The notes below the pieces were generated by a model. It was not told where the DNA came from. It made no database searches and saw nothing but the letters and a program-made list of their open reading frames with translations. From assembly GCF_013184775.1 (NCBI RefSeq), contig NZ_JAATVV010000001.1, forward strand, positions 372,001 to 436,000: a DNA stretch of 64,000 bases, written 5' to 3'. Source of the DNA: Martelella sp. HB161492 (GTDB lineage Bacteria; Pseudomonadota; Alphaproteobacteria; Rhizobiales; Rhizobiaceae). The position numbers and the translations under genes were made by a program. Position 1 is the first letter of the stretch, and every line of letters starts with the position of its first letter. This document shows positions 51,963 through 60,358 of the stretch, piece by piece.

Positions 51963-54857
51963 TTACGACATCCCGGCGAAGCGGCCAAGTGAAAAGGCCG
52001 CAACGGCCCGGCCGCTATCCTGCCCCGTAATGAGGTCGGCGGTGATCTTGCCGACCATCGGTCCGAGCGTATAGCCGTTTGACGTGACGGCGTTGAAAAA
52101 TCCTTGCCGGCCCGGCGCTTCTCCGAGGATCGGCGCACCATCAATATTGATGTTCATCGCCGCCCAGCTGCGGATAACATGCAGCTTGCGCAGTCCGGGG
52201 ATGACGTGCTGTGCCACCCAGGCATTGCCCTCCAGGCTCTTCATCAGCGGGCGCGGATGCTGGTGAACGGGATCGAGCCCGGCCGTCCAGCCGCCGCCGA
52301 TGAGGAAGTTGCCATTGGCGGCCTGTTTCAGCGTCAGATGCCGGTCGGCATGGGCGATCAGCGTCGAAACGGCCGGTGCGGCCGCTTCGGTCACGATCAT
52401 CTGCAGCGGTGCCCCGAAGACCGGCACGTCGAGCCCGACCATGGCGCCGACACGGGACGAGAAGGCGCCGGCCGCATTGACCACCCGCCCGGCGCGGATG
52501 GTGCCGCGCGATGTTTTGACCAGGTAGACGTCCTTCTCGGCCGAGATCGCCGTCACCGCGGTGCGGTCGATCAGGCGCGCACCGGCGGCACGCGCGGCAT
52601 CCAGCACATGCTGGGTCGCGACCAGAGGATTGATCTTGCCTTCCTGCGGGCACCAGGCCGCACCGACGAAGATCTCGTTCAGCGCCGGCTCCATCTTGCG
52701 CAGCATATCGCGGTCGATCACCTGGCAGTCGATGCCATTGGCACGTTCAACGGCCGTCTTTTCCTCCAGAAATCGCAGATGCGCTTCGGTTTCGGCGACC
52801 ATCAGTCCGCCGGTGATCTTCATTTCGAAGTCCTTGCCGGTCTCGTCCTGAAGCTGCTTCCACAGCGCGATGGAATCACGCTGCAGCGGCAGCGTGCGCG
52901 CCGCAGGTCCGCCACCGGCCTCCGCTTTCGCACCATGATCGAAGGACAGAAGCTGGGCGTGGAGACTGCCGGCATTGCCGCCGGAGGCAAGATTGTTGGC
53001 AAAGGCGCGTTCAATGACGACGACGTCGACACCGGCACGCGCCAGAAACAGCGCCGTCGAGACACCGGCAATGCCCGCGCCGATGACCACGACATCGGCC
53101 TTTTTGACCGGCAGGGGTTCGGCATTTTCCAGTGGCAGTGCGTCCGGCAGAAGCGCGCGCTTGTGGCCGCCCCATTCCGGCTTTTCCACCGCCAGGACGG
53201 AAAGCGGTACGGGTCTCAGCGGCATTTGCGGTGCTGCAATGCCGCGTGTCTCGTCCGTCTGCGGCCCCTGGCCGGACAGACGGGCAAGCGTGTGCGAACA
53301 GAACCGACCCTGACAGCGGCCCATGCCGGCCCGCGTCAGCCGCTTCAGCGTGGCAAGGTCGGGGGCGATGTCGCCGGAAAGCGCCTTCATCTGGCCATAG
53401 GTCACGCCTTCGCAGCGACAGATGACCGTGTCGTCAGCGAGCGCATGGGCGGGATCGGGATCGCGGAACACGGCCCACAGCGCATCCTGAAAGGCGCGGT
53501 GGCGCTGGCGCCGTTTCAACAGGGCAGCGGCATCGCCAGCGACCGGCGATTTCAGCTTGGCGGCGATCGCCCGGCCGGCAAGTTCGCCCTCGGCAAGGGC
53601 AATCAGTGCCCCGCCGAAGCGGCCGGCCTCACCGACAATATGGACGTGATCCAGCGAGGTCGCACCATCCGCCGCGCGGCGGGCAACAAGCGCGCCGTCA
53701 ATCACATCATGCGCGCAGCCCAAAAGCCGGGACAGTTCATTGGCCGGCGTGAAATAGCCGCCGATCAGCACGGCATCGGCAGCAATGCGGGTCTCGCCCG
53801 CAGGCGTGCTGATCACGGCGCCCTCGACCCGGGCCGTACCGGTGATGGCGGCCAGCCGTGATTTCCAGTGGATCTTCACACCGCCCGCCATCAGCGCGGC
53901 AATCTGCTTCGTACCGGCAATCGCCAGCACCGGATCGGCCGCCATCAGCTTCATGCCCGAAGCCGGATGGAGCCAGGGTGCATCGGCAGCCTCGACGAGA
54001 CCGACGATCTCGGCACCGGCCTTTTTCAGTTCCCGCGCAATCTGGATATTCAGCGGGCCGTTTCCGGCAATCAGGATGCGCTTTCCGGGCAGCGTGCCAT
54101 AGGCGCGCAGCAGGGTCTGCGCCGCGCCCGCAGTCATGGCGCCCGGAAGCGTCCAGCCGCTGACGGCCGGTGCCCGCTCAAATGCGCCGGTGGCGATGAC
54201 GATCATTTTCGGAAGGATATAGAAGGCGCTGTCTGCACGAAAGGCGGCGATGCGATGGGTGCCGTCTTCTTCACGTTCCGCACCAAAGACCAATGTCTTG
54301 TCGGAGATCGCGACACCGGCAGCAATGGCATCGGCAATCAGCGCCCGGCCGCCTTCGGCCTGCTGATCGCCCTTCAGCCGGCGCGCCGCATCATCCGTCG
54401 CTGGCTGCTTGTAAAACTGCCCGCCCGGGAGCGCCCGTTCATCAAGCAGCACAACCTGCAGGCCCGCCAGCGCTGCGGTTCTGGCGGCCTTCAGCCCGCC
54501 GGGACCACCGCCAATGACCAGCAGATCGGCAAAGCGGGTTTCCAGCTTTGCCGGCGGGACGGCAAGATCGGCAAGTGCCGGAGAGGCAATGTCAGGCCGG
54601 GGCGCGACCCGGGTCACCGCCATGCCGGGTTCAACCGTGGTCATGCAGGCGCGTTGGCCCGTTTTGCCGTCAACCGTCACAAGACAGTCCTGACAGGCGC
54701 CCATGCCGCAATAGAGCCCGCGCGCCTCGCCGGATTTTCCGTGCGCGAAGCCCGCTATATCGGCGCTTGCAAGGGCGGCAGCGATGGAGGCGCCGCTTTC
54801 GGCGGCAATCGTTGCCCCCTCGAAGGTGAAGGCGATATCGGACCCGTCTACGGACAT
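51963..54857 (-). CDS. Three-part HcnA-HcnB-HcnC-like amine/imino acid oxidase fusion
   Basis: The 964-residue protein joins three units that are usually separate. Residues 1-95 are a 2Fe-2S ferredoxin-like HcnA/OoxA-type domain (Cys50, Cys55, Cys58, Cys71). Residues about 105-470 are an FAD/NAD-binding HcnB-type oxidoreductase (LLVIGGGPGGLKAARTAA), followed by a BFD-like cluster (VICRCEGVTYGQ ... MGRCQGRFC, about 485-545). From about 585 comes a DAO-type FAD oxidase like HcnC/SoxB (VVVIGAGIAGVSTALFLARAG ... FLIGGGWTAGLDP). Relatives oxidise glycine, opines, D-hydroxyproline or sarcosine. GAGGAAA precedes ATG 54857. Confidence 0.88.
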   Translation of the reverse strand: MSVDGSDIAFTFEGATIAAESGASIAAALASADIAGFAHGKSGEARGLYCGMGACQDCLVTVDGKTGQRACMTTVEPGMAVTRVAPRPDIASPALADLAVPPAKLETRFADLLVIGGGPGGLKAARTAALAGLQVVLLDERALPGGQFYKQPATDDAARRLKGDQQAEGGRALIADAIAAGVAISDKTLVFGAEREEDGTHRIAAFRADSAFYILPKMIVIATGAFERAPAVSGWTLPGAMTAGAAQTLLRAYGTLPGKRILIAGNGPLNIQIARELKKAGAEIVGLVEAADAPWLHPASGMKLMAADPVLAIAGTKQIAALMAGGVKIHWKSRLAAITGTARVEGAVISTPAGETRIAADAVLIGGYFTPANELSRLLGCAHDVIDGALVARRAADGATSLDHVHIVGEAGRFGGALIALAEGELAGRAIAAKLKSPVAGDAAALLKRRQRHRAFQDALWAVFRDPDPAHALADDTVICRCEGVTYGQMKALSGDIAPDLATLKRLTRAGMGRCQGRFCSHTLARLSGQGPQTDETRGIAAPQMPLRPVPLSVLAVEKPEWGGHKRALLPDALPLENAEPLPVKKADVVVIGAGIAGVSTALFLARAGVDVVVIERAFANNLASGGNAGSLHAQLLSFDHGAKAEAGGGPAARTLPLQRDSIALWKQLQDETGKDFEMKITGGLMVAETEAHLRFLEEKTAVERANGIDCQVIDRDMLRKMEPALNEIFVGAAWCPQEGKINPLVATQHVLDAARAAGARLIDRTAVTAISAEKDVYLVKTSRGTIRAGRVVNAAGAFSSRVGAMVGLDVPVFGAPLQMIVTEAAAPAVSTLIAHADRHLTLKQAANGNFLIGGGWTAGLDPVHQHPRPLMKSLEGNAWVAQHVIPGLRKLHVIRSWAAMNINIDGAPILGEAPGRQGFFNAVTSNGYTLGPMVGKITADLITGQDSGRAVAAFSLGRFAGMS

Positions 54858-54884
54858 GACATTTTCCTCAGATCGACACGCTGT

Positions 54885-55775
54885 TCAGCCCGGGAATTTC
54901 AGCCCGAATTCGGCAACCAGCGCCTTCATTGCCTGGTCCTGCGCCTCCGGCAGCGGCAGACGCGGCGGCCGCGGTGCACCCGCCTGAAATCCCATATGGG
55001 TCAGAAGCGACTTCGAACCAGCCACATAGGCCTGACCACCGACCGCCTGAATGACGGGAACCCATTTGAAATAGAGTTCGCGTGCAGCGTCATAGTCCTT
55101 CTCATCGGCAACAAGCTCGAAAATCCGTGCCATCGGTCCCGGCGCCACGTTGGAGGCAACCGCCACCCAGCCTTCAGCGCCGAGCGTGAAGGATTCATAG
55201 CCGAGAATACCGCCAAACACGGTCATGTCATCGCCGGCGAGACGGATGATGTCGCGCACACGGGTCGCTTCCAGCGTCGATTCCTTGACATAGTCGCAGC
55301 CCTTAATGGTGGCGAGACGGGCCAGAAGCTCCGGCTTCAGATCGACATTGGAAGTCGCCGGATTGTTGTAGACCATGATCGGAATCGAGATCGCCTCGGC
55401 AATCTTCGAATAATGCACGAACAGTTCATCTTCCGTCGGCGTCGAATAGAAGGGCGGGATCACCAGAACGCCATCGGCACCCATGGCCTCGGCTTTGCGG
55501 CTGAGCCGAACAGCCTCCCTTGTATCTTCAGCACCCGTGCCGATCAGCACCGGAACGCGGCCGGCAGCGGTCGAAATGACCGTGCGGATGACATCGTCAC
55601 GCTCGGCCTCGCTCAGCGAAAGGAATTCCCCGGTAGAGCCGAGCGGAATAAGGCCGTGAACGCCCTCGGTGATCTGCCAGTCGGTGAAAGCGGAAAGCGC
55701 CTTGAGGTCAACAGCACCGCTTTCGTCATAGGGCGTGATCATCACCGTAAAAACGCCGCGGAATTTCTTGGTCAT
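54885..55775 (-). CDS. DapA-family (dihydrodipicolinate synthase-like) lyase/hydratase
   Basis: The 296-residue TIM barrel starts at ATG 55775 after GGAAGAA; the longer frame upstream is leader. It shows FRGVFTVMITPYDESGAVDLKAL, GLIPLGSTGEFLSLSEAER, IPIMVYNNPATSNVDLKP and the Schiff-base lysine in GCDYVKESTLE. In catabolic clusters such proteins are aldolases or dehydratases of 2-keto acids, or hydroxyproline-pathway deaminases. With the downstream oxidase fusion this fits an imino-acid pathway, but that is inference. First gene of the operon. Confidence 0.9.
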   Translation of the reverse strand: MTKKFRGVFTVMITPYDESGAVDLKALSAFTDWQITEGVHGLIPLGSTGEFLSLSEAERDDVIRTVISTAAGRVPVLIGTGAEDTREAVRLSRKAEAMGADGVLVIPPFYSTPTEDELFVHYSKIAEAISIPIMVYNNPATSNVDLKPELLARLATIKGCDYVKESTLEATRVRDIIRLAGDDMTVFGGILGYESFTLGAEGWVAVASNVAPGPMARIFELVADEKDYDAARELYFKWVPVIQAVGGQAYVAGSKSLLTHMGFQAGAPRPPRLPLPEAQDQAMKALVAEFGLKFPG

Positions 55776-55900
55776 CTTGGTTCTTCCTGAAGTCGCCAGC
55801 CTCGATACCAGGTTCGGTCGCGGCGGATGCGCCGTCTCGGCCGGCACGATCCTGAAACCGCACCGGCTGACCCTACCCACAGAGGCTGCAATTGCATTCT

Positions 55901-55943
55901 ATTGGTATCCCACTTTAATACGCTTGAAATCCACTCCGTGCAA
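55901..55943 (-). promoter_or_regulatory. Promoter with operator of the DapA-like/oxidase/hydantoinase operon
   Basis: On the minus strand TTGCAC (55943-55938), 17 bases, and TATTAA (55920-55915) form the promoter. The following AGTGGGATACCAAT overlaps the start point. The span GTAT-N9-ATAC (55921-55905) is a dyad. The same block recurs at 60077-60120. Confidence 0.75.
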
Positions 55944-56046
55944 GTCGGATTTTTTCCTTTCGTTCAAGCGCCTTAGCGTAATCGCCGGGCGCAGCGGCAT
56001 GCCCCGCAGACGCAGCAGGGAGGGTGAACGCTTCGATACGCTGCGC

Positions 56047-56688
56047 TCAATAATTCTGCAGCACACCTTCCCGCACGACCACCAGATGCCGGCTCATCGC
56101 CTGCCGGGCCGCTTCACCATCGCCACGGCGCAGTGCGCCGAGAATTTCCTCATGCTCATGCATGCCGGGTTTGGCCCGCACCACCGGAAGCTGGCGTTCG
56201 AAAATCGTCGTGTAGCGGCGCATGTCGTTGATGACCGCCGCCATGAAGGGATTGCCGCTTCTGGCCGCGACATAGCCGTGCAGCGCATTGTCGAAGGCCC
56301 AGACGGCTTCGGGGTCGGGCGCGGTATCACCGGCAAGGCGGTCACATTCGGCGGCAATCGCCTGCAGCATCTCCGTCTCGGCATTCTCCGCCGCCCTGGC
56401 GGCGGCTTCCGGCTCCAGCAGCTCACGCATGGAAAGGCTGTCGAGATAGTCTTTCAGCGTCACCGTGCGGATGACGAGGCCGACACTGCCGTCGCGGATC
56501 AACAGCCCCTCGCCCTCCAGACGGCTGATGGCATGGCGCATCGGCGAGCGGGAAACCTTGTACTGCTCGGCCAGACGCCGCTGCTGAACCGGGCGCCCGC
56601 CCGGCAAGCGCGCCGCCAGAATATCCGCCAGCATGGCCTTATAGACCTCTTCGCCCAGATTGACGTCGCTCTCGGATGGTTCACTCAT
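56047..56688 (-). CDS. GntR-family regulator, FadR/FCD type
   Basis: The 213-residue protein starts at ATG 56688 after GGGAGCGG. It has the GntR winged helix (GRPVQQRRLAEQYKVSRSPMRHAISRLEGEGLLIRDG) and an FCD effector domain with metal-type His (DNALHGYVAARSGNP, MHEHEEILGALRRGD). It lies just upstream of the DapA-like operon on the same strand and divergent from a second GntR gene. It is a candidate to bind the shared operator at 55901 and 60077. Confidence 0.9.
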   Translation of the reverse strand: MSEPSESDVNLGEEVYKAMLADILAARLPGGRPVQQRRLAEQYKVSRSPMRHAISRLEGEGLLIRDGSVGLVIRTVTLKDYLDSLSMRELLEPEAAARAAENAETEMLQAIAAECDRLAGDTAPDPEAVWAFDNALHGYVAARSGNPFMAAVINDMRRYTTIFERQLPVVRAKPGMHEHEEILGALRRGDGEAARQAMSRHLVVVREGVLQNY

Positions 56689-56724
56689 ATCCGCTCCCGG
56701 AAGGCTTGCATTGAAAGAACAGGC

Positions 56725-56737
56725 CTCAGGACCTGAG
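56725..56737. promoter_or_regulatory. Palindrome CTCAGG-A-CCTGAG between two GntR genes
   Basis: A perfect 6-bp dyad with a one-base spacer lies in the 215-base divergent region, along with a looser GGTCC...GGACC dyad at about 56753-56771. Either could be an autoregulatory site. Confidence 0.4.
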
Positions 56738-56903
56738 AAAAGACAGAAATAAGGTCCCATTGAAACGGACCATAGGATTTTGCAAAGGCATTCAGTATGC
56801 TGGCCGGAGGCAAGGTCTTGCGAAACGGGCCCGATCGTTGCAATGGACAACCTCCGGCATTTCCTTCCTCAACCGATAGACCAGAACCAGTCAAGTGAGC
56901 AGC

Positions 56904-57575
56904 ATGCAATTTCAGCACGAGGGCCAGCTTCCGCCAGATGGCAAGGACAAAACCGGGCATAATCTGACGACGCTGACCTATAACGCCATTTCCGACATGA
57001 TCCGCGACCGCCGGCTGAAGGGCGGCCACGTCATTGTCGAGGCGCGGCTGGCCGAGCTTCTGGGCATTTCGCGCACGCCGCTGCGCGAGGCGCTGCAGCG
57101 GCTTGAGGGCGAAGGCATGGTGCGCAAGGGTCAGGGACGAAACTATGTCGTCCGCAAGGTCGATATCGGCGAATATCTGCAAAGCCTGCGGCTCAGGCTG
57201 CTGATCGAACCGGAAGCCGCGGCGCTTGCCATTCCGCTGGTGCCGCGCCGGCTGCTTGACAGTATCCGTGCCGAGATTGACGCGCTGATGGGCGCAACCG
57301 CCTACCACACCGACGCGCACTGGTTTTCCGATGACCGACTGCACAACATGATCATCGATTTTTGCGGCAATGCCGTGATGGGCAAGGTGCTCACCGAACT
57401 GCGCGTCACCACAAGGCTGTTCGAGATCGACCGGCTGAAGGACAGGCTGCAGCCCGATTCCACCGAACATCTGGCGATCCTTGCCGCCATGGAGGCCGGC
57501 GATGCCGCAGCGACGCGGCAGACGGTGGCCGCCCATGTGGAGAGCCTGATCGCCTTTGCCCGCAAGAACCTCTGA
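56904..57575 (+). CDS. GntR-family regulator, FadR/FCD type (second)
   Basis: The 223-residue protein has a GntR winged helix (AISDMIRDRRLKGGHVIVEARLAELLGISRTPLREALQRLEGEGMV) and an FCD domain (RLRLLIEPEAAALAI, DDRLHNMIIDFCGN, STEHLAILAAMEAGD). It is divergent from the other GntR gene and convergent with the polar amino-acid ABC operon. GTG 56895 is an alternative start. Which GntR controls which operon cannot be told from sequence alone. Confidence 0.9.
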   Translation: MQFQHEGQLPPDGKDKTGHNLTTLTYNAISDMIRDRRLKGGHVIVEARLAELLGISRTPLREALQRLEGEGMVRKGQGRNYVVRKVDIGEYLQSLRLRLLIEPEAAALAIPLVPRRLLDSIRAEIDALMGATAYHTDAHWFSDDRLHNMIIDFCGNAVMGKVLTELRVTTRLFEIDRLKDRLQPDSTEHLAILAAMEAGDAAATRQTVAAHVESLIAFARKNL

Positions 57576-57597
57576 CCGCCGCCGGGCGAACCAGCGT

Positions 57598-58326
57598 TCA
57601 ATGCGACAGGATCTTGCCGAGAAAGGCTTCGGTTCTGGCATTATGCTGCTCGCTGAAAAATTCGCCCGTCGGGCGATCTTCGAGGATCTCGCCCTGATCG
57701 ATGAAGACCATGCGGGTCGCGACATTGCGGGCAAAGCCCATTTCATGGGTAACAATCATCATCGTCATGCCGTCGCGGGCGAGCGATGTCATCACATCCA
57801 GCACTTCGGAAATCATCTCCGGATCGAGCGCCGAGGTCGGCTCGTCAAACAGCATCGCCATCGGGTTCATCGCCAGCGCCCGGGCAATGGCGACGCGCTG
57901 CTGTTGCCCGCCCGACATCTGGCCGGGATATTTGCCCGCATGGGCGGCAAGGCCGACACGGTCCAGCAGGTCCATGGCATTCTTGCGCGCGGCTTCCTCG
58001 CGGCGTCCGAGCACGATCTGCTGCGCCAGCATGACATTCTTCTCGATCGTCAGATGCGGAAACAGCTCGAAATTCTGAAACACCATGCCGACCATGGCGC
58101 GCAGATTGGGAAGATCGGTTGCCGGATCATTGACCTCGATCCCGTCGATCTTGATCGAGCCCTCCTGAAAGGGTTCGAGTGCGTTGACGCATTTGATCAG
58201 GGTGGACTTGCCCGAGCCCGACGGTCCGCAGATGACGACGACTTCGCCCTTCTCAACCCGGGTCGAACAGTTCTTCAGAACCTGAAAATCGCCGTAGCGC
58301 TTGGAAACATTGGAGATTTCGATCAT
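57598..58326 (-). CDS. Polar amino-acid ABC transporter ATPase (GlnQ type)
   Basis: The 242-residue ATPase has Walker A GPSGSGKST, signature MSGGQQQRVAIARAL and Walker B MLFDEPTSALDPE, the PAAT-family pattern (MIEISNVSKRYGDFQVLKNCS). It is the last gene of the three-gene transporter operon. Confidence 0.94.
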   Translation of the reverse strand: MIEISNVSKRYGDFQVLKNCSTRVEKGEVVVICGPSGSGKSTLIKCVNALEPFQEGSIKIDGIEVNDPATDLPNLRAMVGMVFQNFELFPHLTIEKNVMLAQQIVLGRREEAARKNAMDLLDRVGLAAHAGKYPGQMSGGQQQRVAIARALAMNPMAMLFDEPTSALDPEMISEVLDVMTSLARDGMTMMIVTHEMGFARNVATRMVFIDQGEILEDRPTGEFFSEQHNARTEAFLGKILSH

Positions 58327-58374
58327 GGTCGCTCTGCCTTGAAAATTTAGGGAAACAGGATGAGGCCAAGGGCC

Positions 58375-59067
58375 TCAGCGCTTGTCCGCCAGATTCAGCG
58401 GACCGGTCGACTGACCGAAATGTTTCTCGATACGCCGCTGCACCAGATCCCAAAGCGTTGTCATCAGCAGATAATAGATCGCCGCCACGGCAAAGAGTTC
58501 CAGCACCATGAACTTTTCCTGGATCAGCATCTGCGTGCGGCGCAGCAACTCCTCCATCGAAATGACCGAGGTGACCGAGGTGGTCTTCAAAAGACCGTTG
58601 ACCGAGTTGCCGAGCGGCGGAATGATGACCTTGAAGGCCTGCGGCATGACGATATAGCGCATGATCTGACGCTCGGTCATGCCCAGGGCGCGGGCCGCGC
58701 GCGACTGGCCGTCCGGCACCGCTTCGATACCCGCACGGATGATCTCGGCAAGATAGGCCGCCTCATTGAGCGCGAGGCCAAGAAGGGCCGCCTGCACCAC
58801 GGAAAAGCGGATCCCAAGCTGCGGCAGGGCCGTGTAGATGATGATCAGCTGCACCAGAAGCGGCGTGCCGCGGAAGAGCCAGATATAGAACTGGGCAAGT
58901 CCCCTGACGCCCTTGACCTTCGAGCGCCGCATCATCGCCAGCACAAAGCCGAGCGCCAGCCCGCAGATCAGCGAGACAACCGTCAGCCAGATCGTCGTGA
59001 CGACGCCGCCAAGGATGAAGGGATTGACCAGATAACCGAAAAAGCCGGACCAGTTCCACAGTGACAT
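58375..59067 (-). CDS. Polar amino-acid ABC transporter permease
   Basis: The 230-residue membrane protein has the HisM/GlnP coupling loop (EAVPDGQSRAARALGMTERQIMRYIVMPQAFKVIIPPLGN) and three to five membrane helices. It is the only permease in the operon, so it probably works as a homodimer. Confidence 0.93.
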   Translation of the reverse strand: MSLWNWSGFFGYLVNPFILGGVVTTIWLTVVSLICGLALGFVLAMMRRSKVKGVRGLAQFYIWLFRGTPLLVQLIIIYTALPQLGIRFSVVQAALLGLALNEAAYLAEIIRAGIEAVPDGQSRAARALGMTERQIMRYIVMPQAFKVIIPPLGNSVNGLLKTTSVTSVISMEELLRRTQMLIQEKFMVLELFAVAAIYYLLMTTLWDLVQRRIEKHFGQSTGPLNLADKR

Positions 59068-59138
59068 TTGAGACCTTTCTGGACGCTGTACCGGGGCCAG
59101 CTTGCCTGCGAAGCGGCGCGCCGGGAACAGTGAATACA

Positions 59139-59165
59139 GGCCGGCGCCCGATCATGGCGCCGGCC
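59139..59165 (-). terminator. Strong hairpin after the binding-protein gene
   Basis: GGCCGGCGCC (59139-59148) pairs with GGCGCCGGCC (59156-59165) around a seven-base loop, 13 bases past the binding-protein stop on the minus strand. There is no good T tract. It is the same placement as the hairpins at 530-568 and 42804-42833. Confidence 0.55.
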
Positions 59166-59178
59166 CGGACATCAGATC

Positions 59179-60012
59179 TTAGCGGTTCGGACCGGCAACG
59201 GCATAGTCACCGTCAACCATGGCCAGACCATAAGACGAGAACAGGGCTTCAAGCGAACCGTCCGCCTTCATGTCCTTCAATACACCGGAAACGGCGTCCG
59301 CCAGCGCCGGGCTCTTGAAGGCGAGCGCGACGGGGGTCGGGAACAGGCCGGAAATCGCACGCTTGAAGTCGCCGCGCGCATCATATTCCTCGGCAACGGC
59401 ATCGAGCGAAACCACGCCCTGAACCTGACCGGCCCGCAGCGCCTGATAGGCCAGCGCGAAATTGTCGAACGTGCGGATATCAAGGCCATCTTCGCCCTTG
59501 GCACGCAGTTCCTTGTCGAGTGCACGGGCCTGGTTTTCCTCGAATCCGCCGATTTCGACGCCGATCGTCATGCCGGCGAGATCATCCTCGGTGGCAACCG
59601 TCTTGTCGAAATCATTGCCGACGGAAATGCTGATCGCCTGGTTTTCATAAGGGATCATCTGCATCATCGCGGCACGCTCCGGCGTGAAGAAGATGCCGGT
59701 ATTGATCATGTCCCAGCGGCCGGATTCGAGGCCCGGGATCATCGCCGAAAATTCGATGCGGACATATTCCGGCGTCAGGCAAAGGCGCTTGGCAATATCC
59801 TTGCCGAGCTCGATGCGCATGCCCTGAAGCTCACCCGACGAATCGACGAACTGCAGCGGCGGCAGGGTCGGGTTGGTGGACATGACGAGCGTACCGGGCT
59901 TGATCAACTCGGAATCAGCTACTTTGGGGGTGCAATCCTGGGCAAGGGCGGCAGTGCCAAAACCGGTCAGGACGATGGCCGCGCAGGCGGCAAGACTGTT
60001 GGAAAGGCGCAT
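59179..60012 (-). CDS. Polar amino-acid ABC transporter substrate-binding protein
   Basis: The 277-residue protein starts at ATG 60012 after AGAGGA. It has a signal peptide (residues 1-24, ending ALA) and the type-II fold of extracellular solute-binding family 3 (LVMSTNPTLPPLQFVDSSGELQGMRIELGKDIAKRL, GRWDMINTGIFFTPERAAMM). It is the first gene of the transporter operon, behind a promoter nearly identical to that of the DapA-like operon. The ligand is likely an amino or imino acid used by that operon. Confidence 0.93.
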   Translation of the reverse strand: MRLSNSLAACAAIVLTGFGTAALAQDCTPKVADSELIKPGTLVMSTNPTLPPLQFVDSSGELQGMRIELGKDIAKRLCLTPEYVRIEFSAMIPGLESGRWDMINTGIFFTPERAAMMQMIPYENQAISISVGNDFDKTVATEDDLAGMTIGVEIGGFEENQARALDKELRAKGEDGLDIRTFDNFALAYQALRAGQVQGVVSLDAVAEEYDARGDFKRAISGLFPTPVALAFKSPALADAVSGVLKDMKADGSLEALFSSYGLAMVDGDYAVAGPNR

Positions 60013-60358
60013 GTGATCCTCTGGAGCATTTGGTTTTCGATCGTGATACCGCATCGGCAAATCCTATTTGCGCGCAATTGGTATCCCACTATAATACACA
60101 AACCGTCCTTCAATATGCAAGCGTCAATTGCCATGCTGGAAAACAGACCGGTTTTGCCTGATTTCCGTATTAAAAACAGTATGATCGATAAAGGTGAGAA
60201 TTTGGTGTCGCGATCACTCACGCGTTTCGCCGTCACGCCGACCGGGAATAAAGGCCGGATTCGCACGCCGGCCTGACACCGAGATCCGGCGCGCAGATCC
60301 TGTTCGCGAGGACCAGCCCGATGCTTGCCCGACGGACCGCAGCGTCACGGCCAGAAAT
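60013..60358. other. Intergenic region holding the transporter promoter
   Basis: This 346-base gap contains the promoter/operator at 60077-60120. Beyond it, an A+T-rich stretch (about 60110-60210) and a GC-rich one up to the MYG1 gene show no gene or terminator that I can support. Confidence 0.5.
60077..60120 (-). promoter_or_regulatory. Promoter with operator of the polar amino-acid ABC operon
   Basis: On the minus strand TTGCAT (60120-60115), 18 bases, and TATTAT (60096-60091) are followed by AGTGGGATACCAAT, identical to the block after the -10 at 55915-55920. GTAT-N9-ATAC forms a dyad. The leader to ATG 60012 is about 70 bases. Confidence 0.75.
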
